From Allomuricauda sp. M10 (GTDB lineage: Bacteria > Bacteroidota > Bacteroidia > Flavobacteriales > Flavobacteriaceae), in assembly GCF_020782875.1 (NCBI RefSeq), contig NZ_JAJGBN010000003.1, positions 186,001 through 250,000 on the forward strand: a DNA stretch of 64,000 bases. The letters run 5' to 3'. Made by a program: the position numbers and the translations under genes. The first letter of the stretch is position 1; each line of letters begins with the position of its first letter. This document shows, piece by piece, positions 1-7,932 of the stretch. Below the pieces are notes generated by a model that was not told the DNA's origin, ran no database searches, and was given only the letters and a program-made list of their open reading frames with translations.

Positions 1-1807
1 AGGAACCCACTAGGGAGTAATCCCTTTCACGGGGTTGGAAGATGTAAGGGTTGGTGTAGAATTGAATGGCCAATCCCGTGAACATGAAGAACACGAAAAG
101 GGCCCAAAACTGCTTGGGATTCTTCGAAATTTGAAAGACGATGCCCAAGATTCCCAAGATCAACGGTAGGAAGAAATAGGTGTTTCTACCCTCGTTGTTC
201 TTCCAATCACTCGGTAGGTTCTTTTGGCTTCCCAAACGCATGCTATCGATAAACCCGACGCCACTGAGCCAGTTTCCATTTTCATCGTACTTGCCTTGGA
301 TGTCGTTCTGTTTCCCAACAAAATTCCACATGAAGTAGCGCATGTACATATATCCGAATTGGAAATCGAACATGTATTGGATGTTCTGCCACAAGGTTGG
401 TGGCTCTACCTCGATATATTCCCCAAATTCCCGTAAAAACCGGATGTATTGTTCCGAGTCGAGTTCACCCTTCACATAGGCCGACTTAAACTGGTTCACC
501 GCTTCCCTAAGATCGTTATTGGAAATGTATTCCGATTTGATCCTGAAATTAAGAACACCGAAGTACTTCATGTAATTTTCGGCATGTTGATCGCTCCACA
601 TCCTCGGTAAAAAGCCTACATGCTTTGCATTGGGACCCGGAATCGCTTTTTCATAGTGGTTTACGATAACGTATTTACCCAATTTCAGGTCTTTTTCATA
701 TTTGGGGCTATCGTCCCTTTCTTCACCGGATGGGGCAAAAGCATCGGAATAATAAGCACCGTAGAAGGGACTGTCCACCCCGGGATATTGTTCCCGGTTA
801 TAGTAGGCCAAAAGGGCTCGGGCATCGGCCGGGTTGTTCTCGTTCACCACGGTCTGGGCATTGGCTCTGATGGGCAGCATCAACCAAGAGGAAAAACCAA
901 GGATAAGGAACATCAGGCACATGATGATCAAGTTGCCTGTATAAAAATTGTGCTTGCGGGTATATTTCAATCCAAAATAGAAGGCAGCCACAAAGAGCAA
1001 TCCCATAATAATAGATCCCGAATTGAACGGAAGGCCAATTTCGTTGATGAAGAATACCTCGCTCCAACCAAAAAGTTTCAATACATAGGTGAGCGAGAAT
1101 TTATAGACCAAGATCAGAATGACCACTACAACAACATTCGCCAACAGAAAATTCTTGATAGTGGTGGTCTTGTATTTTTTGAAGTAATAGAGTAGTCCAA
1201 CAGTAGGAATGGCCAAAAAGCCCATAAACTGGATTCCGAAGGTCAATCCCACCAAAAAACTGATGAGCAACAACCAACGGTTGCCTCTCGGGTCGTCCAC
1301 ATCATCTACCCATTTTAATCCGAGCCAAAGCAAAAGGGCCATGATCAAACTAGCCATGGCATATACCTCGGTTTCTACGGCGTTGAACCAAAAGCTATCT
1401 GAAAATGTGAAGGCCAAAGCACCTACCAATCCACTGCCCAAAACGGCAATGGCCTTGCTGTTGGACAATGGGTTATCCGATTTGATGAGTTTTTGTGCCA
1501 AATTGGTGATCGACCAAAAAGTGAACAAAACGGCAAAGGCACTGGAAACGATGGAAACTGCATTGACCATCAAGGCAATTTTAGTGTCGTCCCCAAAGGC
1601 GAAAATGGAGAAAAACGCACCGATCATCTGAAGGAGCGGAGCACCCGGTGGGTGGCCAACCTGTAGCTTGGCGGAGGTGGAAATGTATTCCCCGGCATCC
1701 CAAAAACTTCCTGTGGGTTCAACGGTCAGGGCATAAACGGCAAAGGCGATTGCGAAGGAAATCCACCCGACGATGGTATCCCATTTTTTGAAGTCTTTTG
1801 CAAACAT
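1..1807 (-). CDS. DUF2723 multi-pass membrane protein (3' end outside the window)
   Basis: The reverse strand is open from an ATG at 1807 to the window edge, about 602 codons with no stop, so the C-terminus is missing. The protein starts MFAKDFKKWDTIVGWISFA and soon shows the FWDAGEYISTSAKLQVGHPPG segment typical of DUF2723 proteins, which resemble GT-C glycosyltransferases such as protein O-mannosyltransferases (TMEM260-like). The acidic residue in WDAGE is the expected catalytic position of this fold. About ten hydrophobic helices follow (for example ALLLWLGLKWV and LLLISFLVGLTFGIQFMGF), then a long soluble stretch rich in aromatic residues, then two more helices near the edge. A role in lipid-linked sugar transfer to exported proteins is inferred from the family; the substrate is unknown. 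Confidence 0.85.
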   Translation of the reverse strand, partial: MFAKDFKKWDTIVGWISFAIAFAVYALTVEPTGSFWDAGEYISTSAKLQVGHPPGAPLLQMIGAFFSIFAFGDDTKIALMVNAVSIVSSAFAVLFTFWSITNLAQKLIKSDNPLSNSKAIAVLGSGLVGALAFTFSDSFWFNAVETEVYAMASLIMALLLWLGLKWVDDVDDPRGNRWLLLISFLVGLTFGIQFMGFLAIPTVGLLYYFKKYKTTTIKNFLLANVVVVVILILVYKFSLTYVLKLFGWSEVFFINEIGLPFNSGSIIMGLLFVAAFYFGLKYTRKHNFYTGNLIIMCLMFLILGFSSWLMLPIRANAQTVVNENNPADARALLAYYNREQYPGVDSPFYGAYYSDAFAPSGEERDDSPKYEKDLKLGKYVIVNHYEKAIPGPNAKHVGFLPRMWSDQHAENYMKYFGVLNFRIKSEYISNNDLREAVNQFKSAYVKGELDSEQYIRFLREFGEYIEVEPPTLWQNIQYMFDFQFGYMYMRYFMWNFVGKQNDIQGKYDENGNWLSGVGFIDSMRLGSQKNLPSDWKNNEGRNTYFFLPLILGILGIVFQISKNPKQFWALFVFFMFTGLAIQFYTNPYIFQPRERDYSLVGS

Positions 1808-1843
1808 AAGAGTTGGTTGTTAACCGAGTTGGGGCGAATTTAG

Positions 1844-1877
1844 TAAATATAGCAGAGAAGGTCGGTCATTTTTCAAA
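1844..1877 (-). promoter_or_regulatory. candidate promoter of the DUF2723 gene
   Basis: On the reverse strand a TTTG (complement of 1874-1877) is followed after 22 nt by TATATTTA (complement of 1844-1851), one base off the TAnnTTTG consensus, 37 nt before the start codon. The spacing is at the long end, so this is a weak call. Confidence 0.35.
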
Positions 1878-1928
1878 AACCTTTAACATGGATAGGAGAT
1901 AAAAATAGCATGTATTCTTATCAAAATA

Positions 1929-1959
1929 TTTGCTGATACCAAAGTTTGTTCTAAATTTG
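1929..1959 (+). promoter_or_regulatory. Bacteroidota-type promoter of tRNA-Gln
   Basis: TTTG at 1929-1932, a 19-nt spacer and TAAATTTG at 1952-1959 match the TTTG/TAnnTTTG consensus exactly. Transcription would begin near 1965, about 35 nt before the mature tRNA. Confidence 0.7.
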
Positions 1960-2000
1960 CACGCTCAAATGCTGAAACAATTTTAGCTTTGATGTGGTAC

Positions 2001-2072
2001 TGGCCTATGGTGTAATTGGCAACACTACTGATTTTGGTTCAGTCATTCTAGGTTCGAGTCCTAGTAGGCCAA
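2001..2072 (+). tRNA. tRNA-Gln (anticodon TTG)
   Basis: Full cloverleaf. The acceptor stem TGGCCTA (2001-2007) pairs with TAGGCCA (2065-2071), and the discriminator is A2072. The anticodon stem ACTGA/TCAGT (2027-2031/2039-2043) encloses the loop TTTTGGT with anticodon TTG at 2034-2036, reading CAA. The T arm CTAG-GTTCGAGTC-CTAG is complete. CCA is not encoded. Confidence 0.97.
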
Positions 2073-2077
2073 CAAAA

Positions 2078-2109
2078 ACCTCCCTTTCGGAAGATCGGGA
2101 GGTTTTTTT
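2078..2109 (+). terminator. intrinsic terminator after tRNA-Gln
   Basis: ACCTCCC (2078-2084) pairs with GGGAGGT (2097-2103) and is followed by a run of seven T. Confidence 0.85.
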
Positions 2110-2236
2110 ATGGGTCATTTTCTTCAGTTCTTTTCCTGATTCCATTCTTCATTAAAAGTTAATTTTTTCAAACTGTTTGAATAATGTAATCCATTTCCGG
2201 TTGCTTATCAATAATTTAAGGGCAACAAATTGGATT

Positions 2237-2692
2237 ATGGCACTATTTAAGTTAAAAATCAACGGAAAAGAAAGTGAGGTCGACGTAGACCCATCAACCC
2301 CAATGCTGTGGGTGCTTCGGGATCATTTAAACCTTGTGGGCACCAAATATGGCTGTGGAATAGCACAATGTGGTGCATGCACCGTGCATTTGGACGGAAC
2401 CGCAACAAGATCTTGTATGCTTACGGTTTCCATGGTTGGCAATTCAGAAATTACCACGATCGAAGGGCTATCGGAAAATGGGGATCACCCTGTGCAAAAA
2501 GCATGGTTGGAGGTAGATGTTCCCCAATGTGGGTATTGTCAGGCCGGACAGATCATGACCGCGGCTGCGTTTTTGGAAAAAAATCCAAATCCGACAGAAG
2601 AGGAAATTGAAATGGCCATGAACGGTAACATCTGCAGATGTGGTACCTACTTAAGGATACGAAAAGCGGTGAAAATGGCCGCCGAAGGATAA
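2237..2692 (+). CDS. (2Fe-2S)-binding subunit of a molybdenum hydroxylase, IorA type
   Basis: 151 residues starting MALFKLKING; the frame is open upstream to 2177 but the added residues do not fit the family. It has the two-cluster layout of xanthine-oxidase-family small subunits: a plant-ferredoxin-like cluster CGIAQCGAC with a later Cys (TRSC), then the CGYCQAGQ...CRCGTY cluster. It passes electrons from the molybdenum cofactor in the adjacent large subunit to an external acceptor. It lies 28 nt upstream of the large subunit, so the two are co-transcribed. Isoquinoline 1-oxidoreductase is the family label; the true substrate, some aldehyde or N-heterocycle, cannot be read from the sequence. 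Confidence 0.9.
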   Translation: MALFKLKINGKESEVDVDPSTPMLWVLRDHLNLVGTKYGCGIAQCGACTVHLDGTATRSCMLTVSMVGNSEITTIEGLSENGDHPVQKAWLEVDVPQCGYCQAGQIMTAAAFLEKNPNPTEEEIEMAMNGNICRCGTYLRIRKAVKMAAEG

Positions 2693-2720
2693 TCAAAAAA
2701 CTATTCAGAAAACAAGTTTC

Positions 2721-4979
2721 ATGGATCAGATAAACAAATCTATAGGACGAAGGGCTTTTATCAGAAACACCGGACTTGCCGGAGGTGGATTGATACTGGG
2801 CTTCAGCTGGCTCAACTCTTGCAAACCCAAGCAGGTTACGGAAGAACAGGTGCTGCAAATGCCCAAGGAATGGTTCGAGATCAATTCCTACCTTAAAATA
2901 GGGGATAACGGTGTAGTTACCATTCTTTGTCCCAACCCGGAATTTGGGCAAAACGTGATGACCTCCATGCCCATGATCGTTGCCGAGGAACTCGATGTTG
3001 CTTGGGAAAATGTTATGGTAGAAATGGCGCCTTTCAATGCAGAAACATTCGGAATGCAATTTACAGGCGGTAGCCAAGGTATTCGTAGGAGGTGGGAAGG
3101 ATTGCGCACTGTCGGTGCATCCGCCAAACAAATGTTGAAGGAGGCCGCAGCCCAACAATGGGGTGTTCCTGTTGCTGAAATTACCACGGAAAATGGGGTG
3201 TTGACACATAGTGCCAGTGGAAAATCCATAGGTTATGGTGAAATTGCTTCAGCGGCCGCAAAAATTGCCGTTCCAGAAGAAGTGACTTTAAAGACCCCGA
3301 AGGATTTTAAGGTTATCCGAACGTCAAAGAAAAATGTGGAAGGCAGTAAAATTGTTTCTGGCAAACCATTGTTCGGATTGGACTATCAGTATGAAGGGAC
3401 CCTAACGGCCATGGCTACTCATCCACCGGCTTTTGGTCTTAAATTAAAATCTTTTGATGCCACCCAGGCGAAATCAATGCCCGGTATTGTGGATGTGTTT
3501 TCCATAAAGACATTAAATGACGATTATGAACGCAATTATTTCGATACCAATGCCTTTACCGAGCTTGTTGTAGTGGTGGGTAAGAGTACATGGGAAGTCA
3601 TGAATGCCAAAAAGGCCCTTTCGGTGGAGTGGGAACCTATTCAGAATTATAGTTTTACCGTGGATAGATTTGGGGCCAAGGCAAAGACTGATGTGCCCAG
3701 TGGCTTGGAAAGCAGCGAAGGTCATTACGATCAAATGGTGGCCATGGCATCCAAACCTGGAAACGTGGTTCGTAAAGATGGAAACCCGGAAGAAGCCTTT
3801 AAAAAAGCGGCCAAGGTCATTGAACGCAGTTATACCTGTCCGTTTTTGGCCCACAACTGTATGGAGCCTATGAACTTCTTTGCCCATGTGACCGAGGATA
3901 GTGCGAAACTGGCGGGTCCTTTGCAGGCACCTTCCTTGATTGAAGGAACATTAGCCGCCCGTTTGGGTTTGCCTGTCGATAAAATTGAAATAGAAATGAC
4001 CCGAATGGGTGGTGGATTTGGGAGAAGGGCCTATGCCCACTATGCCGTGGAAGCGGCTTTGATATCCAAACAAGTGAACGCCCCCGTTAAATTGATGTAT
4101 ACCCGAGAGGATGACATGACTTTCGGCATCTATAGACCATCCTACCATGCCACGTACAAAGCGGGGTTGGACGAAAACAACAATTTGGTGGCATTTCATG
4201 TGAAGGCAGGTGGGGTTCCCGAAACGCCACTTTTTGCGAACCGTTTCCCAGCTGGGGCGGTGGACAATTATTTGGCGGAACAATGGGAAATCAATTCGAA
4301 CATAACCGTTGGAGCCTTTAGGGCGCCCAGATCTAATTTTATGGCAGGGGTAGAGCAATCCTTCTTGGATGAAGTGGCCGAACTGGCAGGAAAAGACCCT
4401 GTTGATTTCCGATTGGAACTTTTAGATCGAGCCAAAAACAATCCGGTAGGGGAGGAAAATGACTATGAAGCCGATAGATTGGCCGGGGTTTTGGAACTCG
4501 TCAAGGAAAAATCCAACTGGGGTGAGGCAAAACCGGGAATGTTCCGAGGGGTCTCCGCCTATTTTTGCCATAATACCTATGCTGCCCATGTGGTGGATCT
4601 GGCCATGGAAGGCGGAAATCCCCGTGTGCAGAACGCCTATTGTGCCATCGATTGTGGTATTGTGGTCAACCCCGATGCAGCGACCAATATGGCGGAAGGC
4701 GGTATTGTGGACGGAATTGGTAATGCCATGTACGGAACACTTTCGTTTAAGGATGGAGCTCCGCAGCAACAGAATTTTGATCGCTATCGAATGATCAGGA
4801 ACAGTGAGGCTCCAAAAAATATCGAGGTACATTTTGTGCAAAACGAAATTGATCCCACAGGTTTGGGAGAACCTCCTTTTCCACCCGTTTTTGGAGCATT
4901 GGCCAACGCTTTGTACAAAGCCACGGGTAGCAGGAAGAATCATCAACCCTTCATCACGGATCGTGAACTGAAAGGATAA
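2721..4979 (+). CDS. molybdopterin-binding subunit of a molybdenum hydroxylase, IorB type
   Basis: 752 residues. The N-terminus carries a twin-arginine motif (GRRAFIR, residues 9-15), a hydrophobic stretch and a possible lipobox cysteine (LNSC, Cys34), so the folded complex is probably exported by Tat and may be lipid-anchored. The family motifs GGGFGRR (about 430) and GLGEPPFPP (about 714-722) are present; the Glu of the latter is the catalytic base conserved in molybdenum hydroxylases. No FAD subunit gene is adjacent, as in two-subunit Ior/aldehyde dehydrogenases that donate to cytochromes. The substrate is not deducible. Confidence 0.9.
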   Translation: MDQINKSIGRRAFIRNTGLAGGGLILGFSWLNSCKPKQVTEEQVLQMPKEWFEINSYLKIGDNGVVTILCPNPEFGQNVMTSMPMIVAEELDVAWENVMVEMAPFNAETFGMQFTGGSQGIRRRWEGLRTVGASAKQMLKEAAAQQWGVPVAEITTENGVLTHSASGKSIGYGEIASAAAKIAVPEEVTLKTPKDFKVIRTSKKNVEGSKIVSGKPLFGLDYQYEGTLTAMATHPPAFGLKLKSFDATQAKSMPGIVDVFSIKTLNDDYERNYFDTNAFTELVVVVGKSTWEVMNAKKALSVEWEPIQNYSFTVDRFGAKAKTDVPSGLESSEGHYDQMVAMASKPGNVVRKDGNPEEAFKKAAKVIERSYTCPFLAHNCMEPMNFFAHVTEDSAKLAGPLQAPSLIEGTLAARLGLPVDKIEIEMTRMGGGFGRRAYAHYAVEAALISKQVNAPVKLMYTREDDMTFGIYRPSYHATYKAGLDENNNLVAFHVKAGGVPETPLFANRFPAGAVDNYLAEQWEINSNITVGAFRAPRSNFMAGVEQSFLDEVAELAGKDPVDFRLELLDRAKNNPVGEENDYEADRLAGVLELVKEKSNWGEAKPGMFRGVSAYFCHNTYAAHVVDLAMEGGNPRVQNAYCAIDCGIVVNPDAATNMAEGGIVDGIGNAMYGTLSFKDGAPQQQNFDRYRMIRNSEAPKNIEVHFVQNEIDPTGLGEPPFPPVFGALANALYKATGSRKNHQPFITDRELKG

Positions 4980-5001
4980 GTATCAAAATGGAATATAGAT
5001 G

Positions 5002-5036
5002 ACCTCCCCTTCTTGAGATTGGGAGGTTTTTTGTTT
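5002..5036 (+). terminator. terminator after the IorB-type gene
   Basis: ACCTCCC (5002-5008) pairs with GGGAGGT (5021-5027) followed by T6. It lies between convergent genes and ends 16 nt before the TerC stop codon. Confidence 0.8.
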
Positions 5037-5051
5037 TCCAAATATTTAAGG

Positions 5052-5999
5052 TCAATGACTGCTGTTGGAATTCTTGTCCAAGAAAGAAACCAAAACGCCA
5101 ATCAACAGGGAAAGTCCAATAAAACCAAGGGAAAGCCATTCAGGGAAAGTGTAGTGATGGGCCAAGATGAGTTTGACGCCCACAAAACTTAAAATGGCCA
5201 CCAAGCTGTATTTAAGGTGTTGGAACCGATTGAGCATATTCGCCAAGAAAAAGTACATGGAGCGTAATCCCAAAATGGCAAAAATGTTGGAACTGAAGAC
5301 CAAAAAGGGGTCTGAGGTAATGGCCAAAATGGCGGGAACGCTGTCCAGGGCGAACAAAATATCGGTAAACTCAATGACCACCAAAGCTATAAAAAGAGGA
5401 GTGGCCGCTGTGATATGACGAAGTTTGATAAAAAACTTTTGTCCCCGCATGTGCGAGGTAATGGGCATTATCTTTCTCAGGTTTCTGTAAATAAACGACT
5501 TTTTGGGATTGAACGGTTTTTCTTTGGAAACCACCATTCGAATGGCTGTAAAAATCAGAAAAGCGCCAAAAACATACGTGGTAAAGCTGAACTTTTTGAT
5601 CAGCGCAACCCCAAAGAAAATCATTAACGCCCTAAAGATGATGGCGCCCAAAATACCCCAAAACAAAACGCGGTGTTGGTATTTCTGTGGAATCTTAAAA
5701 GAGCCGAAAATCACTGCGATCACAAAAATATTATCAATACTGAGCGAAAGTTCAATAAGATAACCAGTAAGGTATTTCATGCTGGCCTCTGTGGGTTTCA
5801 GGGCATCAGGATTCTCTATTCTGCCCGTACTGTAAAGCCAATAGATGACAAAGGAGAACAAGAGGGAAAGCGTCACCCAAATAGTGGTCCACATCGACGC
5901 TTCCTTCACACTGATGATATGGGCATTTTTATTAAAAACTCCTAGGTCGAGAGCCAAAAAGGAAAGTATCCCCAACAGGAAAATAATCCAAACCATCAT
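5052..5999 (-). CDS. TerC/Alx-family integral membrane protein
   Basis: 315 residues from the first of two adjacent ATG codons (5999 and 5996); an ATG 11 codons upstream (6032) only adds a polar tail. The protein has about eight hydrophobic helices and both TerC signatures: SLSIDNIFV with its acidic residue in the membrane, and EFTDILFALDSVPA later. Family members such as Alx and MeeY are linked to manganese efflux or metal loading of exported proteins; the name comes from tellurite resistance. No riboswitch of the yybP-ykoY kind was recognised upstream. It appears monocistronic and converges with the IorAB pair. Confidence 0.88.
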   Translation of the reverse strand: MMVWIIFLLGILSFLALDLGVFNKNAHIISVKEASMWTTIWVTLSLLFSFVIYWLYSTGRIENPDALKPTEASMKYLTGYLIELSLSIDNIFVIAVIFGSFKIPQKYQHRVLFWGILGAIIFRALMIFFGVALIKKFSFTTYVFGAFLIFTAIRMVVSKEKPFNPKKSFIYRNLRKIMPITSHMRGQKFFIKLRHITAATPLFIALVVIEFTDILFALDSVPAILAITSDPFLVFSSNIFAILGLRSMYFFLANMLNRFQHLKYSLVAILSFVGVKLILAHHYTFPEWLSLGFIGLSLLIGVLVSFLDKNSNSSH

Positions 6000-6140
6000 A
6001 CTTGTACTGTATCGCGACTGCGAAAATACCAAACCGCAATGGCATTGCTGAATTTCATCCCTAAATTTTCATTTTAATTAACAATGAAATCCTTGCCAAG
6101 GAAAAGTATGTGGCCTTCCCATATTCAAATGGACGGCTTT

Positions 6141-7241
6141 TTAAAGTTGGGTTGGAAAAAACAGGGTCATGGGTTCTTGTCTCCCTTCCAGAGTAACCGT
6201 TGCAATCGGTTTAAATGGAATGGCTCCTTTTTGATCAAGAGCCTCCTTTAGTTGCCCAGAAAGAAGCAATTCTTGATGATATGTTTTGCATAATTTCTGA
6301 ATGCGGGAAGTGGCGTTCAACACATCCCCGGTAAAAAAGATCTCCTTCTTTAGTGCACCAATTTCACCCGTGGTCACCTGCCCCATATGCATGCCCGCCC
6401 GGAAGGAAGGGACCACACCATATTTTTTGTTGAAATAGGGCGACTTTTTCTCCAATCGGGCCTTCATTCCATAAAAACAATTAATGCAATTTTGATGTAC
6501 AATGCCATCCTCTTTTTTCCAGGATATCACAATTTCATCGCCCACATATTGGTACACTTCACCTTTGTACTGGATAATGGCATCCGACAGTTGGTTGTAG
6601 TAATCCCTTAAAAATTGAAAGTAGGTTTGGTGGCCCAATTGCTCGGCCAGTGAGGTGGAGGATTTCATATCAACAAACATGAAAATGCGGTTTTCCGCTT
6701 TAGGTTGATGGTATTTTCCCGAGAAAAAGTTCAATAACACTTCATGTCCCAAATGTTCACTGATGCCCGAATACAGTAAGGACACAAAAATGCTAAAGGA
6801 GAGGGATACCATGGTACTTAAGAAAGTGGTACTCTTGATGTAATGTGAAAATTTGTCCCAAACTTCGCTGTCAAAAATTGAAATTCCCATTTCAATGCTG
6901 GCCGCTACAGGGAACATGATGATATTAATGACTAGCATGAACAGAAGATAAAATCCCATTTTATAAAGGATTTTTTGTCCAAAGCTTTTCGATTTAAACT
7001 GTTTTCCAAGCCAAAGTACTTCAACCGCGCCCATAGCGATCCCAACGGCAAATACGGCAAAAGAGGCAAAGAAAAAAATGGACCAATCCATTGTAATGTC
7101 CGTATCTGGTCGCTTGTTCTCGTAATCGGTGGCCATGGACTCGATCAACAGAATGAACCAACTCAAAACCAACCAGATGATTCCGAAGGGAAGAATACGC
7201 TTAAGGTAATAAGTGGTCTTGGGCGTCCTGAAGTTGCTCAT
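6141..7241 (-). CDS. membrane-anchored class III adenylate/guanylate cyclase
   Basis: 366 residues. I start at ATG 7241 (MSNFRTPKTTYYLKRILPFG); the frame is open to 7472 but that part overlaps the divergent GNAT gene. Residues 15-160 hold four hydrophobic helices. The cyclase domain is about 185-365: metal ligands Asp191 (FVDMKSST) and Asp235 (YVGDEIV), and the transition-state pair Asn309/Arg313 (NATSR). Both metal ligands and the Asn/Arg pair are present, so it should be active. The lysines just before GDVLN favour ATP over GTP, but this is weak. It probably makes cAMP at the inner membrane; the signal sensed by the membrane part is unknown. Confidence 0.85.
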   Translation of the reverse strand: MSNFRTPKTTYYLKRILPFGIIWLVLSWFILLIESMATDYENKRPDTDITMDWSIFFFASFAVFAVGIAMGAVEVLWLGKQFKSKSFGQKILYKMGFYLLFMLVINIIMFPVAASIEMGISIFDSEVWDKFSHYIKSTTFLSTMVSLSFSIFVSLLYSGISEHLGHEVLLNFFSGKYHQPKAENRIFMFVDMKSSTSLAEQLGHQTYFQFLRDYYNQLSDAIIQYKGEVYQYVGDEIVISWKKEDGIVHQNCINCFYGMKARLEKKSPYFNKKYGVVPSFRAGMHMGQVTTGEIGALKKEIFFTGDVLNATSRIQKLCKTYHQELLLSGQLKEALDQKGAIPFKPIATVTLEGRQEPMTLFFPTQL

Positions 7242-7245
7242 GGTA

Positions 7246-7275
7246 TAAAGGTAATAGGATTTTGTAATGGACAAA
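7246..7275 (-). promoter_or_regulatory. candidate promoter of the cyclase gene
   Basis: On the reverse strand TTTG (complement of 7272-7275), 18 nt, then TACCTTTA (complement of 7246-7253), one base off TAnnTTTG. It ends 4 nt before the ATG at 7241, so the mRNA would be close to leaderless. Confidence 0.4.
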
Positions 7276-7311
7276 GACCTAATCGAACCAATGGTAAACG
7301 AAGGTGTTAAG

Positions 7312-7800
7312 ATGAACATAGAATTTAAACGACTCCATGAAGTGAATACTGGTAATCTGCTCCTATTGATGAACCATGAACTGGTGCGTAGACAAATGCC
7401 ATTGTTCCAAGGGGAATTCACAAAACAGGACCTTGACAGTTTTATAGCCGCCAAAGAGGAATTATGGGCCAACTTTGGGTATGGACCGTGGGCCTTTTAT
7501 GTTGATGGTGATTTTGTGGGATGGGGCGGTTTGCAACCCGAGGATGGGGAAGCTGATTTGGCCATGGTCCTCCATCCTGATCATTGGGGCATGGGCAAAT
7601 TATTGTACGGGATGATAATAGATAAGGCTTTCGGGGAAATGGGTTTGGATTCCGTTACCGTGCTATTTCCAGAGTCCAGAACGAAGATCAGAGGTTTGTT
7701 GCGCCTTGGGTTTCTGGAGGAAGGAAAGGTTGATGTAAACGGAGTGACATTTATTAGGTATCGATTGTGGAAGGAGGGCAGAGGACCTATATCAATTTAG
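7312..7800 (+). CDS. GNAT-family N-acetyltransferase
   Basis: 162 residues from MNIEFKRLHE. An in-frame ATG 15 codons upstream (7267) adds a non-conserved tail and lies in the divergent promoter region. The fold is GNAT (RimJ/RimL-like): a VGWGGL strand, then ADLAMVLHPDHWGMGKLLYGMIID in two parts as the acetyl-CoA-binding loop (consensus Q/R-x-x-G-x-G/A, here HWGMGK), then the late RGLLRLGF helix typical of the group. The acceptor is not predictable. It is divergent from the cyclase with 70 nt between start codons. Confidence 0.8.
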   Translation: MNIEFKRLHEVNTGNLLLLMNHELVRRQMPLFQGEFTKQDLDSFIAAKEELWANFGYGPWAFYVDGDFVGWGGLQPEDGEADLAMVLHPDHWGMGKLLYGMIIDKAFGEMGLDSVTVLFPESRTKIRGLLRLGFLEEGKVDVNGVTFIRYRLWKEGRGPISI

Positions 7801-7932
7801 CAAAATAAAATCCGTTCCGCAGGGGATTAATCTGTACTTTAGAGAGGTAATTGCTTTTAGAACTCCTTTGAAATCAAGTAGTTCTGATTAAGTGATTGCA
7901 TGCACAAACAGATTAAACAAACTACACGAACA

